Source: Halorarius litoreus (GTDB taxonomy: Archaea > Halobacteriota > Halobacteria > Halobacteriales > Haloarculaceae). Taken from it: DNA of 64,000 nucleotides. The DNA is taken from contig NZ_CP101454.1 in the NCBI RefSeq assembly GCF_024362405.1, positions 682,001 through 746,000 on the forward strand, read 5' to 3'. A program made the translations under genes and the position numbers. Below are positions 26,438-34,449 of the stretch, in pieces (the stretch's first letter is position 1; each line of letters opens with the position of its first letter). The notes under the pieces were generated by a model. The model searched no databases and had not been told where the DNA came from. It saw only the letters and a program-made list of their open reading frames with translations.

Positions 26438-28120
26438 TTACGGCTCGTGGAACGAGTCGTAAAACCGGTGTTTCACGTCCGGATTCACCTTGCAATCGAC
26501 GACGACCGGGCAGTCCGGTGGCGCCGAGAGATTGCCGGCGATGTCGTCCACGTCGTCTGGCGACCGGACGGTGTGGCCCGTCGCGCCGAACCCCTCGGCG
26601 ACGGCCGCGATGTCGGGCGTCTCGATGAGCGCGGCATCGGTGTGGCCACCCCGAGCGGCCAACTGCTGGTACTCGGAGCCGAGTGCGTCGTCGTTCATCA
26701 CGATGATGACCGCGTTCAGGTCGTGTCGGACGGCGGTGTTCAGCTCCTGCAGCGTCATCATGAACCCGCCGTCGCCACAGACGATGACCGGCGTCCGGTC
26801 GGTGAGCGTCCGAGTCGCGCCCAGCCCGATGGGGAGCCCCATCCCGACGGCGCCGAAGTCGATGGTCCAGATGTAGTCGTCGGGATGGGTGATGGTCATA
26901 CCGTCGAGCACCCAGTTGATGAAGTGGCCGCCGTCGGTGACGAGCAGCCGGTCGTCCGGGAGGTACTCGTCGAACTTCGGAACGACGTCGCGCGGGTCGA
27001 CGCGGCCGGACACGGCCGGAAACTCGCGCTGGTCGAACGGCGACGCGTCGGCGATCCGACGCTCGCGGTTCGCGGTCCAGAAGCTCTCGGCGAAGTCGAC
27101 CTCCCGGCGGTCGAGTTCCGCCAGGAGTGCGGCCGCGGTTCCCTTCGCGTCTCCGGCGAGCCCGACGTCGACGGCGCTGTGACGGCCGATACTCGCCGGG
27201 TCGGCGTCGACGTGGACGACCGTCGCGCCGTCGAGGAGTCGTCCCTCGTCGGTCGTGTGGTCGTTGAGGCTACAGCCGACGGCCAGTACGAACTCGCTTT
27301 GCCCGACGGATTCGTTCGCGAGGGTCGTCCCGAACGTGCCCGCGAAGCCGACGTTAAACGGGTGGTCGGCGAAGTAGCCCTGTGCCTGGAGCGTCGTCGC
27401 CAGCAGTGCCCCGGTGCGCTCGGCGATGCCGACGAGCTCGTCTCTCGCGTCGGCTTCGACTGCGCCCTCCCCCGCGAGGACGACGGGCGGGACCGTCGCA
27501 TCGGAGTCGAGATACGCGTCGACTGCCGCCTCGATGTCGGCGGCGGGGGGTGCACAGCGTGTTCGGGTGGGCGTCGCCATCGGGGCGCCGAGTGCCGTGT
27601 CTCGCCAGTCGTCGTCCACGTCGAGTTCGGCATCGATGACGTCCCACGGAACCTGGACGGCGATGGGGCCGCCGTCGTGGTGCAGTCGCCGGAAGACGTC
27701 CGTGAACACCGGGACGAGCCGCTCTGCGTCCCGGACCTGTTCGACGTCGCCGACCATCGTTTCGAGGTAGGTCTGCTGCTGGAAGGCTTTGACGTCCTCG
27801 GTCGCGGACAGCGGCGTCTCTGGAACGACGAGCAGGACCTTCGACCCCTTCTCGCGAGCGGTACCGATGGCCGTGCCCGTCTGGGCGATCGCCGGCCCGC
27901 GACCGATGGCAGCCACACCGACCTGCCCAGATGCGCGTGCGTAGCCGTCGGCCATGGCGACCGCCGCCTGTTCGTGGCGCGCTTCGACGACCTCGATGTC
28001 GTCAGCCCACGCCGCCTGTATCGTCGAGGTGAGGCCCATAATGTCCTCGGCCATCAGCGTGAAGACCGTGTCCACGCCCTGTGCGTCGAGGAACTGGATG
28101 ATTGCGTCGTGTACGTGCAT
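26438..28120 (-). CDS. Thiamine diphosphate-dependent enzyme (acetolactate synthase/decarboxylase family)
   Basis: 560 residues in the usual three domains. PYR domain with HEQAAVAMADGYARASGQVG (about residues 49-68, the catalytic Glu region being E50), central domain with VVLAGEGAVEADAR, and PP domain with CGDGGFMMTLQELNTAV through VIVMNDDALGS, the ThDP-binding GDG-N motif. It could be acetolactate-synthase-like, a 2-oxoacid decarboxylase or a C-C lyase; residues seen do not decide. No small ALS subunit nearby, so a catabolic lyase or decarboxylase is more likely. Confidence 0.87.
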   Translation of the reverse strand: MHVHDAIIQFLDAQGVDTVFTLMAEDIMGLTSTIQAAWADDIEVVEARHEQAAVAMADGYARASGQVGVAAIGRGPAIAQTGTAIGTAREKGSKVLLVVPETPLSATEDVKAFQQQTYLETMVGDVEQVRDAERLVPVFTDVFRRLHHDGGPIAVQVPWDVIDAELDVDDDWRDTALGAPMATPTRTRCAPPAADIEAAVDAYLDSDATVPPVVLAGEGAVEADARDELVGIAERTGALLATTLQAQGYFADHPFNVGFAGTFGTTLANESVGQSEFVLAVGCSLNDHTTDEGRLLDGATVVHVDADPASIGRHSAVDVGLAGDAKGTAAALLAELDRREVDFAESFWTANRERRIADASPFDQREFPAVSGRVDPRDVVPKFDEYLPDDRLLVTDGGHFINWVLDGMTITHPDDYIWTIDFGAVGMGLPIGLGATRTLTDRTPVIVCGDGGFMMTLQELNTAVRHDLNAVIIVMNDDALGSEYQQLAARGGHTDAALIETPDIAAVAEGFGATGHTVRSPDDVDDIAGNLSAPPDCPVVVDCKVNPDVKHRFYDSFHEP

Positions 28121-28175
28121 TGTTCTACCAATCGAGCAGTCCGTCCCGATGAGCCTGCCCGCGCTCAGTCGTTCG

Positions 28176-29831
28176 TCAGTCCTTCGAGATGGACACGCCG
28201 GCGGCCACCCGGTCGAACGTTTCCTCGGAGTTGCCCCACTCGCGGAGCTTCGCCTTCTGAATCTTCTCGTTCTCGGTCTTCGGGAGTTCGTCCACGAACT
28301 CCAAGTAGCGCGGGATCATGAAGTAGGGCATCCGGTCGTTGCTCCACTCGATGAGCTCTTCGGGGGTCGCTTCCTTGCCCTCCTCGAAGACGATCCAGGC
28401 TTTCACCTCGTCCTCGCCGCCCTCCTCTTCGGCCTTCTCGCCGACGACGGCGACTGCCTGCACGGCCGGGTGTTCGAGCAGCGGCTGTTCGACCTCGTAC
28501 GTCGAAATGTTCTCGCCGCGCCGCCGGAGGGTGTCGCCCATCCGGTCGACGAAGTAGAACCAGCCGTCCTCGTCTCGCCGGAGGCCGTCGCCGGTGTGGA
28601 ACCAGCAGTTCTTCGTCGCCTCGACGGTCTTCTCGGGCATCCCGTAGTAGCCCGGCGTGATGATCGAGGAGATCTTCGGCCGGATGGCGTACTCGCCCAT
28701 CGTGCCGGGCTCGACGGGTCGGTCGGTCTTCGGGTCCACGAGCTGCACGTCGTAGTACTCCTCGAGGAGGAGGCCAGCCGCCCCCTCCGGGCGCTCGACG
28801 CCGTAGGGGGCGAGGACGGGCATACAGGTCTCGGTCGTTCCGATAACCTCGGTAATGAACTCGATGCCGTAGCGCTCCTCGAACTCCTCCTGGATGCCGT
28901 AGGCCGTCGGTGCGGCGAACAGACACCGGAGGTCGTTCTGGTCGTCGATGTCGCGCTCGGGCTGCTGGTAGACGAAGTCCATCATCGACCCGAGGAAGTT
29001 ACAGACGGTCGCGCCCGTCTCGTTGAGGCGGTCGACCCAGCCGGAGGCCGTGAACTTCTCGAACAGACAGATCTTGGCCCCAGCGATGAGTGCGGGGAAG
29101 ACGACGAGCACCTGTGCGTTGCTGTGGAACAGCGGGTTTCCCGTCATGTAGATGTCGTCGTCGGTGAGCTGGACGAGGTTCCGACACTGCTCGGAGAAGA
29201 AGTACTGGTGGGAGTACGTCTTCTGGATGGCCTTCGACGGCCCGGTCGTCCCGGAGGTCATGATGATGGAGGCCACGTCGTCGAAGTGCAGGTCGGCCTC
29301 GGGGTTCGTCTCCTTCTCGGAGCGGAGGTCGTCGTACGTCAGCACGCCGAGGTCACTGTCGCTCGTCTCGTCGACGTCGTCACCGAGGACGGCGATGCGC
29401 TCGAGCGACTCGAGGTCGTCCTCCACGTCCAGTACGCGCGAGACGAACGAGTCGTGGAAGACGCCGAACTCGGCTTCGGTCAGGTTCGCCACGTGGGTCA
29501 GCGTCCCCTCCTTGTAGCTCGTGTTGACCGGGACCTCGACGGCGCCGATCTTCGCCAGCGCGAACCAGAGATAGAGATACTCCAGGGAGTTCGGCAGCAT
29601 CAGCAGGACGTGGTCGCCCTTCTCGATGCCGACGTCGCGGAGCCCGTGTGCGAGCCGGTTGACGATGCGGTTCGTCTCGGCGAACGTCACCTCGATATCC
29701 GTGGTCTCCCACTGCAGGAACGTCTCGTCTGCGCGCTCGCTCGCCTGTGCTTCGAGGACTGTGGGGAGGAGCCAGTCCTCCTGGTCCTCCCACTCGAACG
29801 TAAAGTCGGCAAAATCGTCGTAGGTTTGCAT
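28176..29831 (-). CDS. AMP-binding CoA ligase, CaiC-like
   Basis: 551 residues. Phosphate loop IIMTSGTTGPSKAIQKTYSH, IGTTETCMPVLAP, hinge motif DRMGDTLRRRGENISTYEVE and terminal VDELPKTENEKIQKAKLRE with lysine. The RRRGENIS hinge and overall text resemble crotonobetaine/carnitine-CoA ligases. The ThDP enzyme follows 55 bases downstream on the same strand. Start supported by the TATA box at 29855-29864. Confidence 0.9.
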   Translation of the reverse strand: MQTYDDFADFTFEWEDQEDWLLPTVLEAQASERADETFLQWETTDIEVTFAETNRIVNRLAHGLRDVGIEKGDHVLLMLPNSLEYLYLWFALAKIGAVEVPVNTSYKEGTLTHVANLTEAEFGVFHDSFVSRVLDVEDDLESLERIAVLGDDVDETSDSDLGVLTYDDLRSEKETNPEADLHFDDVASIIMTSGTTGPSKAIQKTYSHQYFFSEQCRNLVQLTDDDIYMTGNPLFHSNAQVLVVFPALIAGAKICLFEKFTASGWVDRLNETGATVCNFLGSMMDFVYQQPERDIDDQNDLRCLFAAPTAYGIQEEFEERYGIEFITEVIGTTETCMPVLAPYGVERPEGAAGLLLEEYYDVQLVDPKTDRPVEPGTMGEYAIRPKISSIITPGYYGMPEKTVEATKNCWFHTGDGLRRDEDGWFYFVDRMGDTLRRRGENISTYEVEQPLLEHPAVQAVAVVGEKAEEEGGEDEVKAWIVFEEGKEATPEELIEWSNDRMPYFMIPRYLEFVDELPKTENEKIQKAKLREWGNSEETFDRVAAGVSISKD

Positions 29832-29854
29832 CGTCGTACCACTTGACTGGCGGG

Positions 29855-29864
29855 GATATATAAT
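29855..29864 (-). promoter_or_regulatory. TATA box for the CaiC-like ligase
   Basis: ATTATATATC on the minus strand, about 28 bases ahead of the ATG at 29831; the best TATA match in this part of the window. Confidence 0.65.
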
Positions 29865-29965
29865 CCACGACTGTCTAGGCGCGGGTCGCCGAGGCTCGGT
29901 ACCGGTTCCGTGCCACCATATATCAGAGATATTACATAGTGTTTAATGGACGGAGGTTGTCTGTG

Positions 29966-29970
29966 TTTAT
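29966..29970 (+). promoter_or_regulatory. TATA box for the PaaK-like gene
   Basis: TTTAT about 28 bases ahead of ATG 29996, favouring that start over 29939. Confidence 0.5.
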
Positions 29971-29995
29971 CTATCCGCTACGCGAGCGACCCATC

Positions 29996-31201
29996 ATGAA
30001 ACTCTACGACTGCTACGGAGAGGAGACGTTCGAATCGCTCCAGGACCAGCTCGACCGGTTCGGCGAGAACCCGCTGTACGACGATGTCTTCGCGGAGGCC
30101 GGGCTCGACGCATCGGAAATCTCCTCGTGGGAGGAGTTCCGCGAGCTTCCCTTCACGAAGACCGAGGACCTGCTCGCCGACGTGCACGAGAACCCCCCGG
30201 AGGGGTCGCTGTACGAACCGGGGTCGATGATCTCGTTCACCCCCGCTGGCGACGAACAGCTGCCGGTGTTCGAGACGCCGGGCGACCTGGACCGCTACGC
30301 AGCGGTCCACGGGGAGATCTTCGACCGCCTCGGCATCGAACCGGGGATGCGCGCGATGGTCTCGCTCAGCTACCACGGCTTCGGCACCGGGTATCTCCTC
30401 CACCGGGCGCTCGAAGACAACGGCGTCGAGGTCATTCCGGCGGGCCCAGGCGAGGCCGAACAGAAAGCCGAAACCATCGACAAGTACGACGTCGACATCC
30501 TCTGGGGGAACCCCAGTTTCGCGCTCGAGATCGCCGAGTACGGCGGCGAGGTGCTCGACGTCTTCATCGGCGGTGGCGAACCGTTCACGAGCATTCCCGG
30601 ACAGCGCCAGCGCGTCCACGACGCGTTCGGCGACCTCGAGTGTGCGGTCGACTACTTCGGGCTCCGACAGGCGTGGCCGGTGTCCGTCGAGTGTGCCGCC
30701 GAGAAGGGGTTACACGTCATCGACGACTACATGATCGCCGAGATCATCGACCCCGACTCCGGCGAGGTGTTGCCGATGGGCGAGCGCGGCGAGGTCGTCC
30801 TCACGCACGTCGACCGCGAGGCCGGGGGACTCCTCCGGTACCGAACCGGCGACCTCAGCATGCTCGAAGAGGGGACGAGCCCCTACGTCGACGGGTCGAC
30901 CGTGATGATGCCCAAGGGCGTGTTCGGCCGGACCGACGGCCAGATGAAGATCAAGGGGGTGAAAGTGTATCCGGGCGGCGTGCTGCTCGTGCTCGCGGGT
31001 ATCGACGGGCTCTCGACGAACTACCGGCTCCGCGTCACCCGACCGGACAACACCGACCACCTCTCGCTCACGGTCGAGGGTGAAGCCGACGAGGCGGAGC
31101 TCCGGCAAGAGCTCAAAGAGCAACTGCTCATCACCCCGGACGAGATCAACTTCGTCGACGAACTGGAGGAGGGGCCACCGGTCGTCGACGAGCGGTACTA
31201 G
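29996..31201 (+). CDS. Divergent phenylacetate-CoA ligase (PaaK)-like protein
   Basis: 401 residues. MKLYDCYGEETFESLQDQLD, WEEFRELPFTKTEDLL and the C-terminal GRTDGQMKIKGVKVYPGGVL are PaaK-like. However the usual SSGTTG phosphate loop is replaced by SFTPAGDEQLPVFETP, and the YGLSE motif reads YFGLRQAW. It may be a weak or non-adenylating relative. Starts divergently from the CaiC-like ligase. The B12-binding gene follows 71 bases behind with its own TATA-like box. Confidence 0.8.
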   Translation: MKLYDCYGEETFESLQDQLDRFGENPLYDDVFAEAGLDASEISSWEEFRELPFTKTEDLLADVHENPPEGSLYEPGSMISFTPAGDEQLPVFETPGDLDRYAAVHGEIFDRLGIEPGMRAMVSLSYHGFGTGYLLHRALEDNGVEVIPAGPGEAEQKAETIDKYDVDILWGNPSFALEIAEYGGEVLDVFIGGGEPFTSIPGQRQRVHDAFGDLECAVDYFGLRQAWPVSVECAAEKGLHVIDDYMIAEIIDPDSGEVLPMGERGEVVLTHVDREAGGLLRYRTGDLSMLEEGTSPYVDGSTVMMPKGVFGRTDGQMKIKGVKVYPGGVLLVLAGIDGLSTNYRLRVTRPDNTDHLSLTVEGEADEAELRQELKEQLLITPDEINFVDELEEGPPVVDERY

Positions 31202-31241
31202 ACCCGCGGCAGCACACCGTTCCAGGTGAACGACCGATAGA

Positions 31242-31248
31242 ATATTAC
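31242..31248 (+). promoter_or_regulatory. TATA-like box for the B12-binding gene
   Basis: AATATTA about 28 bases ahead of ATG 31273; leaderless arrangement. Confidence 0.5.
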
Positions 31249-31272
31249 CATCTATCCGCCCAACAACGGACA

Positions 31273-31689
31273 ATGAGCACGGAAGGGAGCCAGCGCAGCA
31301 TCCGGTGTCTGATCGCGAAAGTCGGACTCGACGGCCACGACCGCGGCGCACACGTCATCACGCGGGCGTTCCGCGACGCGGGGTTCGAGGTCATCTACTC
31401 GGGCCTCCACCAGTCGCCCGACGCCATCGTCCAGGCCGCGGTCCAGGAGGACGTCGACGTCGTCGGCATCTCCATCCTCTCCGGGGCGCACAAGACGCTC
31501 GTCCCGAAGATCGCCGACGGCCTCGACGAGTACGGGGCGGCCGAGGGCACGCTGCTCATCGTCGGCGGTATCATCCCGGAGGACGACCACGACACCCTCT
31601 ACGATGTGGGCGTCGACGGCATCTTCGGCCCGGGAACCTCCACGGCCGAGATGATCGAGTTCGTCGAGCAGCACCGGCCAGCGCGGTGA
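31273..31689 (+). CDS. Cobalamin-binding domain protein (acyl-CoA mutase small subunit type)
   Basis: 138 residues, a single B12-binding Rossmann domain. IAKVGLDGHDRGAHVITRAF holds the DxHxxG motif that lets the His coordinate cobalt, and SILSGAHKTLVP and IVGGIIPEDD are the other cofactor loops. It matches the C-terminal/small subunit of methylmalonyl-CoA mutase and of 2-hydroxyisobutyryl-CoA mutase. No large catalytic subunit lies in the window, so it must partner with one elsewhere. Placement after a CoA-ligase-like gene recalls such mutase operons. Confidence 0.9.
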   Translation: MSTEGSQRSIRCLIAKVGLDGHDRGAHVITRAFRDAGFEVIYSGLHQSPDAIVQAAVQEDVDVVGISILSGAHKTLVPKIADGLDEYGAAEGTLLIVGGIIPEDDHDTLYDVGVDGIFGPGTSTAEMIEFVEQHRPAR

Positions 31690-31776
31690 ACCGAGCCCGA
31701 AACAGTCAGGACGTACTACAGATATCTGTCAGTTACCCAAATCTATTTACTGATTCACCGGCGTTGTGACTCCAGG

Positions 31777-32649
31777 GTGGAAGCTATGATACACGGTAGC
31801 GCATTCCAAGAGCTGGGTGTCGTCATCGACGAGCTGGAAGCGCGAGGGCTGACGGTTCTCGATGTGATTACGGAGCGGGGGTCGCTGGCCGACGACCGGA
31901 CGCTCTCCGTGGAGGTGACCGTCGGGCTCGACTGCCTGGCCCGCCTGTCGGACGCCGAGAACGTCGCCATCGTTCCGAACGAGACCGACGCCTCCGACGG
32001 GCAGGTGACCGCGACGTTCACCGTGGAAATTCCCCTCGAAGAGACCGCGAGCGCTGACGCAGCCGACATGGCGGACACCGACGCCGGGGCGGAGGCACCC
32101 GACGACGCGACGGAGCCGGGCAGTGAGCGGGACTCGGATCCGGCGTCGGACGACGTCCCGTACTACAAGAACTACGACCTCCTCGCAGCGGTCTACGAGG
32201 AACACGACACGTTCGCCGAGATGACCGAGGCGCTGGGCGTCGACGTCACGCCGGCGACCGTCAGAGAGCACATGGTCAAACACGGCATTCATCCGACCGC
32301 CTCGGACACCGAGGACGAGGCCGGCCCGGACAGCCGGGACGACACCGACGCGGACCCCCATGACGACGCCGACCTCGATGCGAGCGACGATGATAGTCGG
32401 TCGGTCACCATCGAGGCCGACGGCTACGGGCTCCCGGAGCGCGTCACGGTCGAGTCACTCGCTCACGCGGTCCAGAGCTCGCGGACGCTGTACGAAGTAC
32501 AGACCACCCTCGGGCTGGACCGCTCGACGACCCGATCCCTCCTCACCGACTTCGACCTGCTCGACCTCGTCGTCTCGCGGCTCGCCGCCGACCACTCGAC
32601 CGAGCTCGAGGAAGTGGTCGACCGCATCCACGCCGCGAGCCCGGCCTGA
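31777..32649 (+). CDS. Predicted DNA-binding protein with two helix-turn-helix regions
   Basis: 290 residues. An alpha/beta N-terminal domain (to about residue 85), a low-complexity Ala/Asp/Glu linker, then YYKNYDLLAAVYEEHDTFAE MTEALGVDVTPATVREHM (first HTH), a second acidic linker, and ESLAHAVQSSRTLYEVQTTL GLDRSTTRSLLTDFDLLDLV (second HTH). I know the layout only as a haloarchaeal uncharacterised family. The GTG at 31777 fits a TATTTA box at 31744-31749; ATG 31786 is the alternative. It could regulate the cluster around it. Confidence 0.65.
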   Translation: MEAMIHGSAFQELGVVIDELEARGLTVLDVITERGSLADDRTLSVEVTVGLDCLARLSDAENVAIVPNETDASDGQVTATFTVEIPLEETASADAADMADTDAGAEAPDDATEPGSERDSDPASDDVPYYKNYDLLAAVYEEHDTFAEMTEALGVDVTPATVREHMVKHGIHPTASDTEDEAGPDSRDDTDADPHDDADLDASDDDSRSVTIEADGYGLPERVTVESLAHAVQSSRTLYEVQTTLGLDRSTTRSLLTDFDLLDLVVSRLAADHSTELEEVVDRIHAASPA

Positions 32650-32709
32650 CTGCCCTGCGCTCCCGTTCCGGGGAAACACATATACTCTCGCTCCGGCACG
32701 TCTGCCTGT

Positions 32710-33183
32710 ATGAGTGTAGAAGAGCGACTCCAGCGGCTGGAGCACCGGGAGGCCATCAAGGAGCTCCGGTACGACTACGGGCGCTACATCGACCAGCAGC
32801 GGTTCGACGAGTTCGTCGACCTCTTTACCGCGGACGCGACGTGTACCTACGAGGGCGTCGGCACCTTCGAAGGCCACGACGGGCTGCGTGAACTCGCGGA
32901 CGACTACATCGGACCGAGCTTCGTCTACTCCTGTCACCTGTTCCACCACCCGAGCATCGAACTCGACGGCGACACCGGGACGGGGACGTGGTTGCTGGAA
33001 GCGTTGATGGCGTACGACGACGGCCGGATGGAGTGGCGACAGGGGCGCTACGAGGACACCTATCGGCTGGTCGACGGCGAGTGGAAGTTCTCGTCGATCA
33101 CTCTGAACTCGGAGGCACAGGGGTACGACGAGTACGAACTCGTCGACCACGAGGCGTACGGCGAGATTCCGCGCATCAAGTGA
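32710..33183 (+). CDS. SnoaL_4-type NTF2-like protein, second copy
   Basis: 157 residues. LQRLEHREAIKELRYDYGRY then FDEFVDLFTADATCTYEGVG and WRQGRYEDTYRLVDGEWKFS, matching the protein at 23762-24220 block for block. Both probably arose by duplication within the island. Two such proteins beside CoA-linked enzymes suggest a dehydratase, isomerase or a substrate-channelling role, but no catalytic residues can be assigned. Confidence 0.78.
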   Translation: MSVEERLQRLEHREAIKELRYDYGRYIDQQRFDEFVDLFTADATCTYEGVGTFEGHDGLRELADDYIGPSFVYSCHLFHHPSIELDGDTGTGTWLLEALMAYDDGRMEWRQGRYEDTYRLVDGEWKFSSITLNSEAQGYDEYELVDHEAYGEIPRIK

Positions 33184-33245
33184 CCATCGGGCGTGGAGCC
33201 GCCCGAGCCAAGGTTCTATGAGGGTGCCCCGAGACGGAGTAGCTG

Positions 33246-34055
33246 ATGACGCCTGAAGACGTCGCAGCCGACTGTGAGACCATCGTACTCCGAACCGACG
33301 ACCCGGTCGACCACGTCGCGACGGTCGTGATCGACCGCCCGGAGGCCCGCAACGCGATGAACGACCAGCTGCGCGAGGAACTGAAGGACGTCCTCGACGC
33401 CCTCGACGCGTCGGACGTTCGTGCGGTCGTCCTGACCGGCTCCGGGGACACGGGCACCTTCGTCTCGGGGGCCGACCTGAAGGACCTGCAGGGCCGCTCG
33501 GTGACCGAGCAGCGCCGGTGGAGCAACCGACGCAAGGTGTACGAGGTGGTCTCGGAACTCTCGAAGCCCGTCGTCGCACGCATCAACGGCCACGCCTTCG
33601 GTGGGGGGCTCGAACTCGCCCTGGCGTGTGACATCAGGGTCGCCCCCGACGACGTTCGCGTCGGCTTCCCCGAAGTCGGGCTGGGACTCATCCCGGGCGG
33701 CGGCGGCACCCAGCGGCTCCCGCGGCTCATCGGCGAAGGGCAGGCGATGCGGCTCATCACGACCGGCGAACTCATCACCGCGACGGAGGCGAGCGACCTC
33801 GGTATCATCGACGTGCTCGCGACCGACGACTCGCTCGACGAGGCCGTCACCGACCTCGTCGAGGGCATCGCCCAGCACAGCCCGCTCACGCTCGAGTACG
33901 CCAAGGACGCGGTGAAGGCGAGTTCGCGCCTCGACCTCGAGGCGGGCATCGAGTACGAGAAGGAGCTGTTCGTCCAGCTGTTCGCCACCGACGACAAGGC
34001 CGAGGGCGTCGCCGCGTTCCTCGAGGACCGCGACCCCGAGTGGTCGGGGACGTAG
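33246..34055 (+). CDS. Enoyl-CoA hydratase/isomerase (crotonase) family protein
   Basis: 269 residues. VLTGSGDTGTFVSGADLKDL and ARINGHAFGGGLELALACDI build the oxyanion hole, and GFPEVGLGLIPGGGGTQRLP carries one catalytic-type Glu; the first Glu of true hydratases would lie near FGGGLELALA. Acts on an alpha,beta-unsaturated acyl-CoA. Follows the NTF2-like gene by 62 bases and converges on the EthD gene. Confidence 0.9.
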   Translation: MTPEDVAADCETIVLRTDDPVDHVATVVIDRPEARNAMNDQLREELKDVLDALDASDVRAVVLTGSGDTGTFVSGADLKDLQGRSVTEQRRWSNRRKVYEVVSELSKPVVARINGHAFGGGLELALACDIRVAPDDVRVGFPEVGLGLIPGGGGTQRLPRLIGEGQAMRLITTGELITATEASDLGIIDVLATDDSLDEAVTDLVEGIAQHSPLTLEYAKDAVKASSRLDLEAGIEYEKELFVQLFATDDKAEGVAAFLEDRDPEWSGT

Positions 34056-34065
34056 TCGACTCGAC

Positions 34066-34389
34066 CTACGCCGTCTTGTCCATCTGGACGATGGGCTCGA
34101 CGAACATCCGGTCGGCCGGCACCTTCGACAGGAACCGCTTGGAGTCCTCGATGGCCTTCTCCTGGAGGTCCGACTCGCCCGCCGCCGCCGCGTCGTCGAG
34201 GCGCTCGAAGTAAAGCTCGGCGATGCCGTCGTACATCGCCTCCTCGGGGTCGACCGGGACCGAGGTGACGTACTTCTTGAGGTTCGGCATCTCTTTGGCC
34301 ATCTCGACGTGCGGGCCGTGCCAGTGGTCGAGGAACTCCTCGTGGGTCATCTCTGATTTCTTCTCGAGGAAGACGACGAGTTTGAACAT
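34066..34389 (-). CDS. EthD-family protein
   Basis: 107 residues, dimeric alpha+beta barrel. FKLVVFLEKKSEMTHEEFLDHWHGPHVEMAKEMP (in two pieces: FKLVVFLEKKSEM and HWHGPHVEM) is the EthD hallmark. The name comes from the ethyl tert-butyl ether gene cluster, where its role is accessory; relatives include methylmuconolactone isomerase-like proteins. Downstream of and co-directional with the acyl-CoA dehydrogenase, 60 bases behind it. Confidence 0.85.
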   Translation of the reverse strand: MFKLVVFLEKKSEMTHEEFLDHWHGPHVEMAKEMPNLKKYVTSVPVDPEEAMYDGIAELYFERLDDAAAAGESDLQEKAIEDSKRFLSKVPADRMFVEPIVQMDKTA

Positions 34390-34449
34390 CGCTGTGCTAC
34401 CACACAGCAAGAACCCGTATAAACGTTCGGTGGGCCGAGCGTCGGTGCC

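Noticed and set aside
26435..29846. Two long plus-strand frames (about 630 codons each)
   Set aside because: Antisense to the ThDP enzyme and the CaiC-like ligase, which carry complete motif sets.
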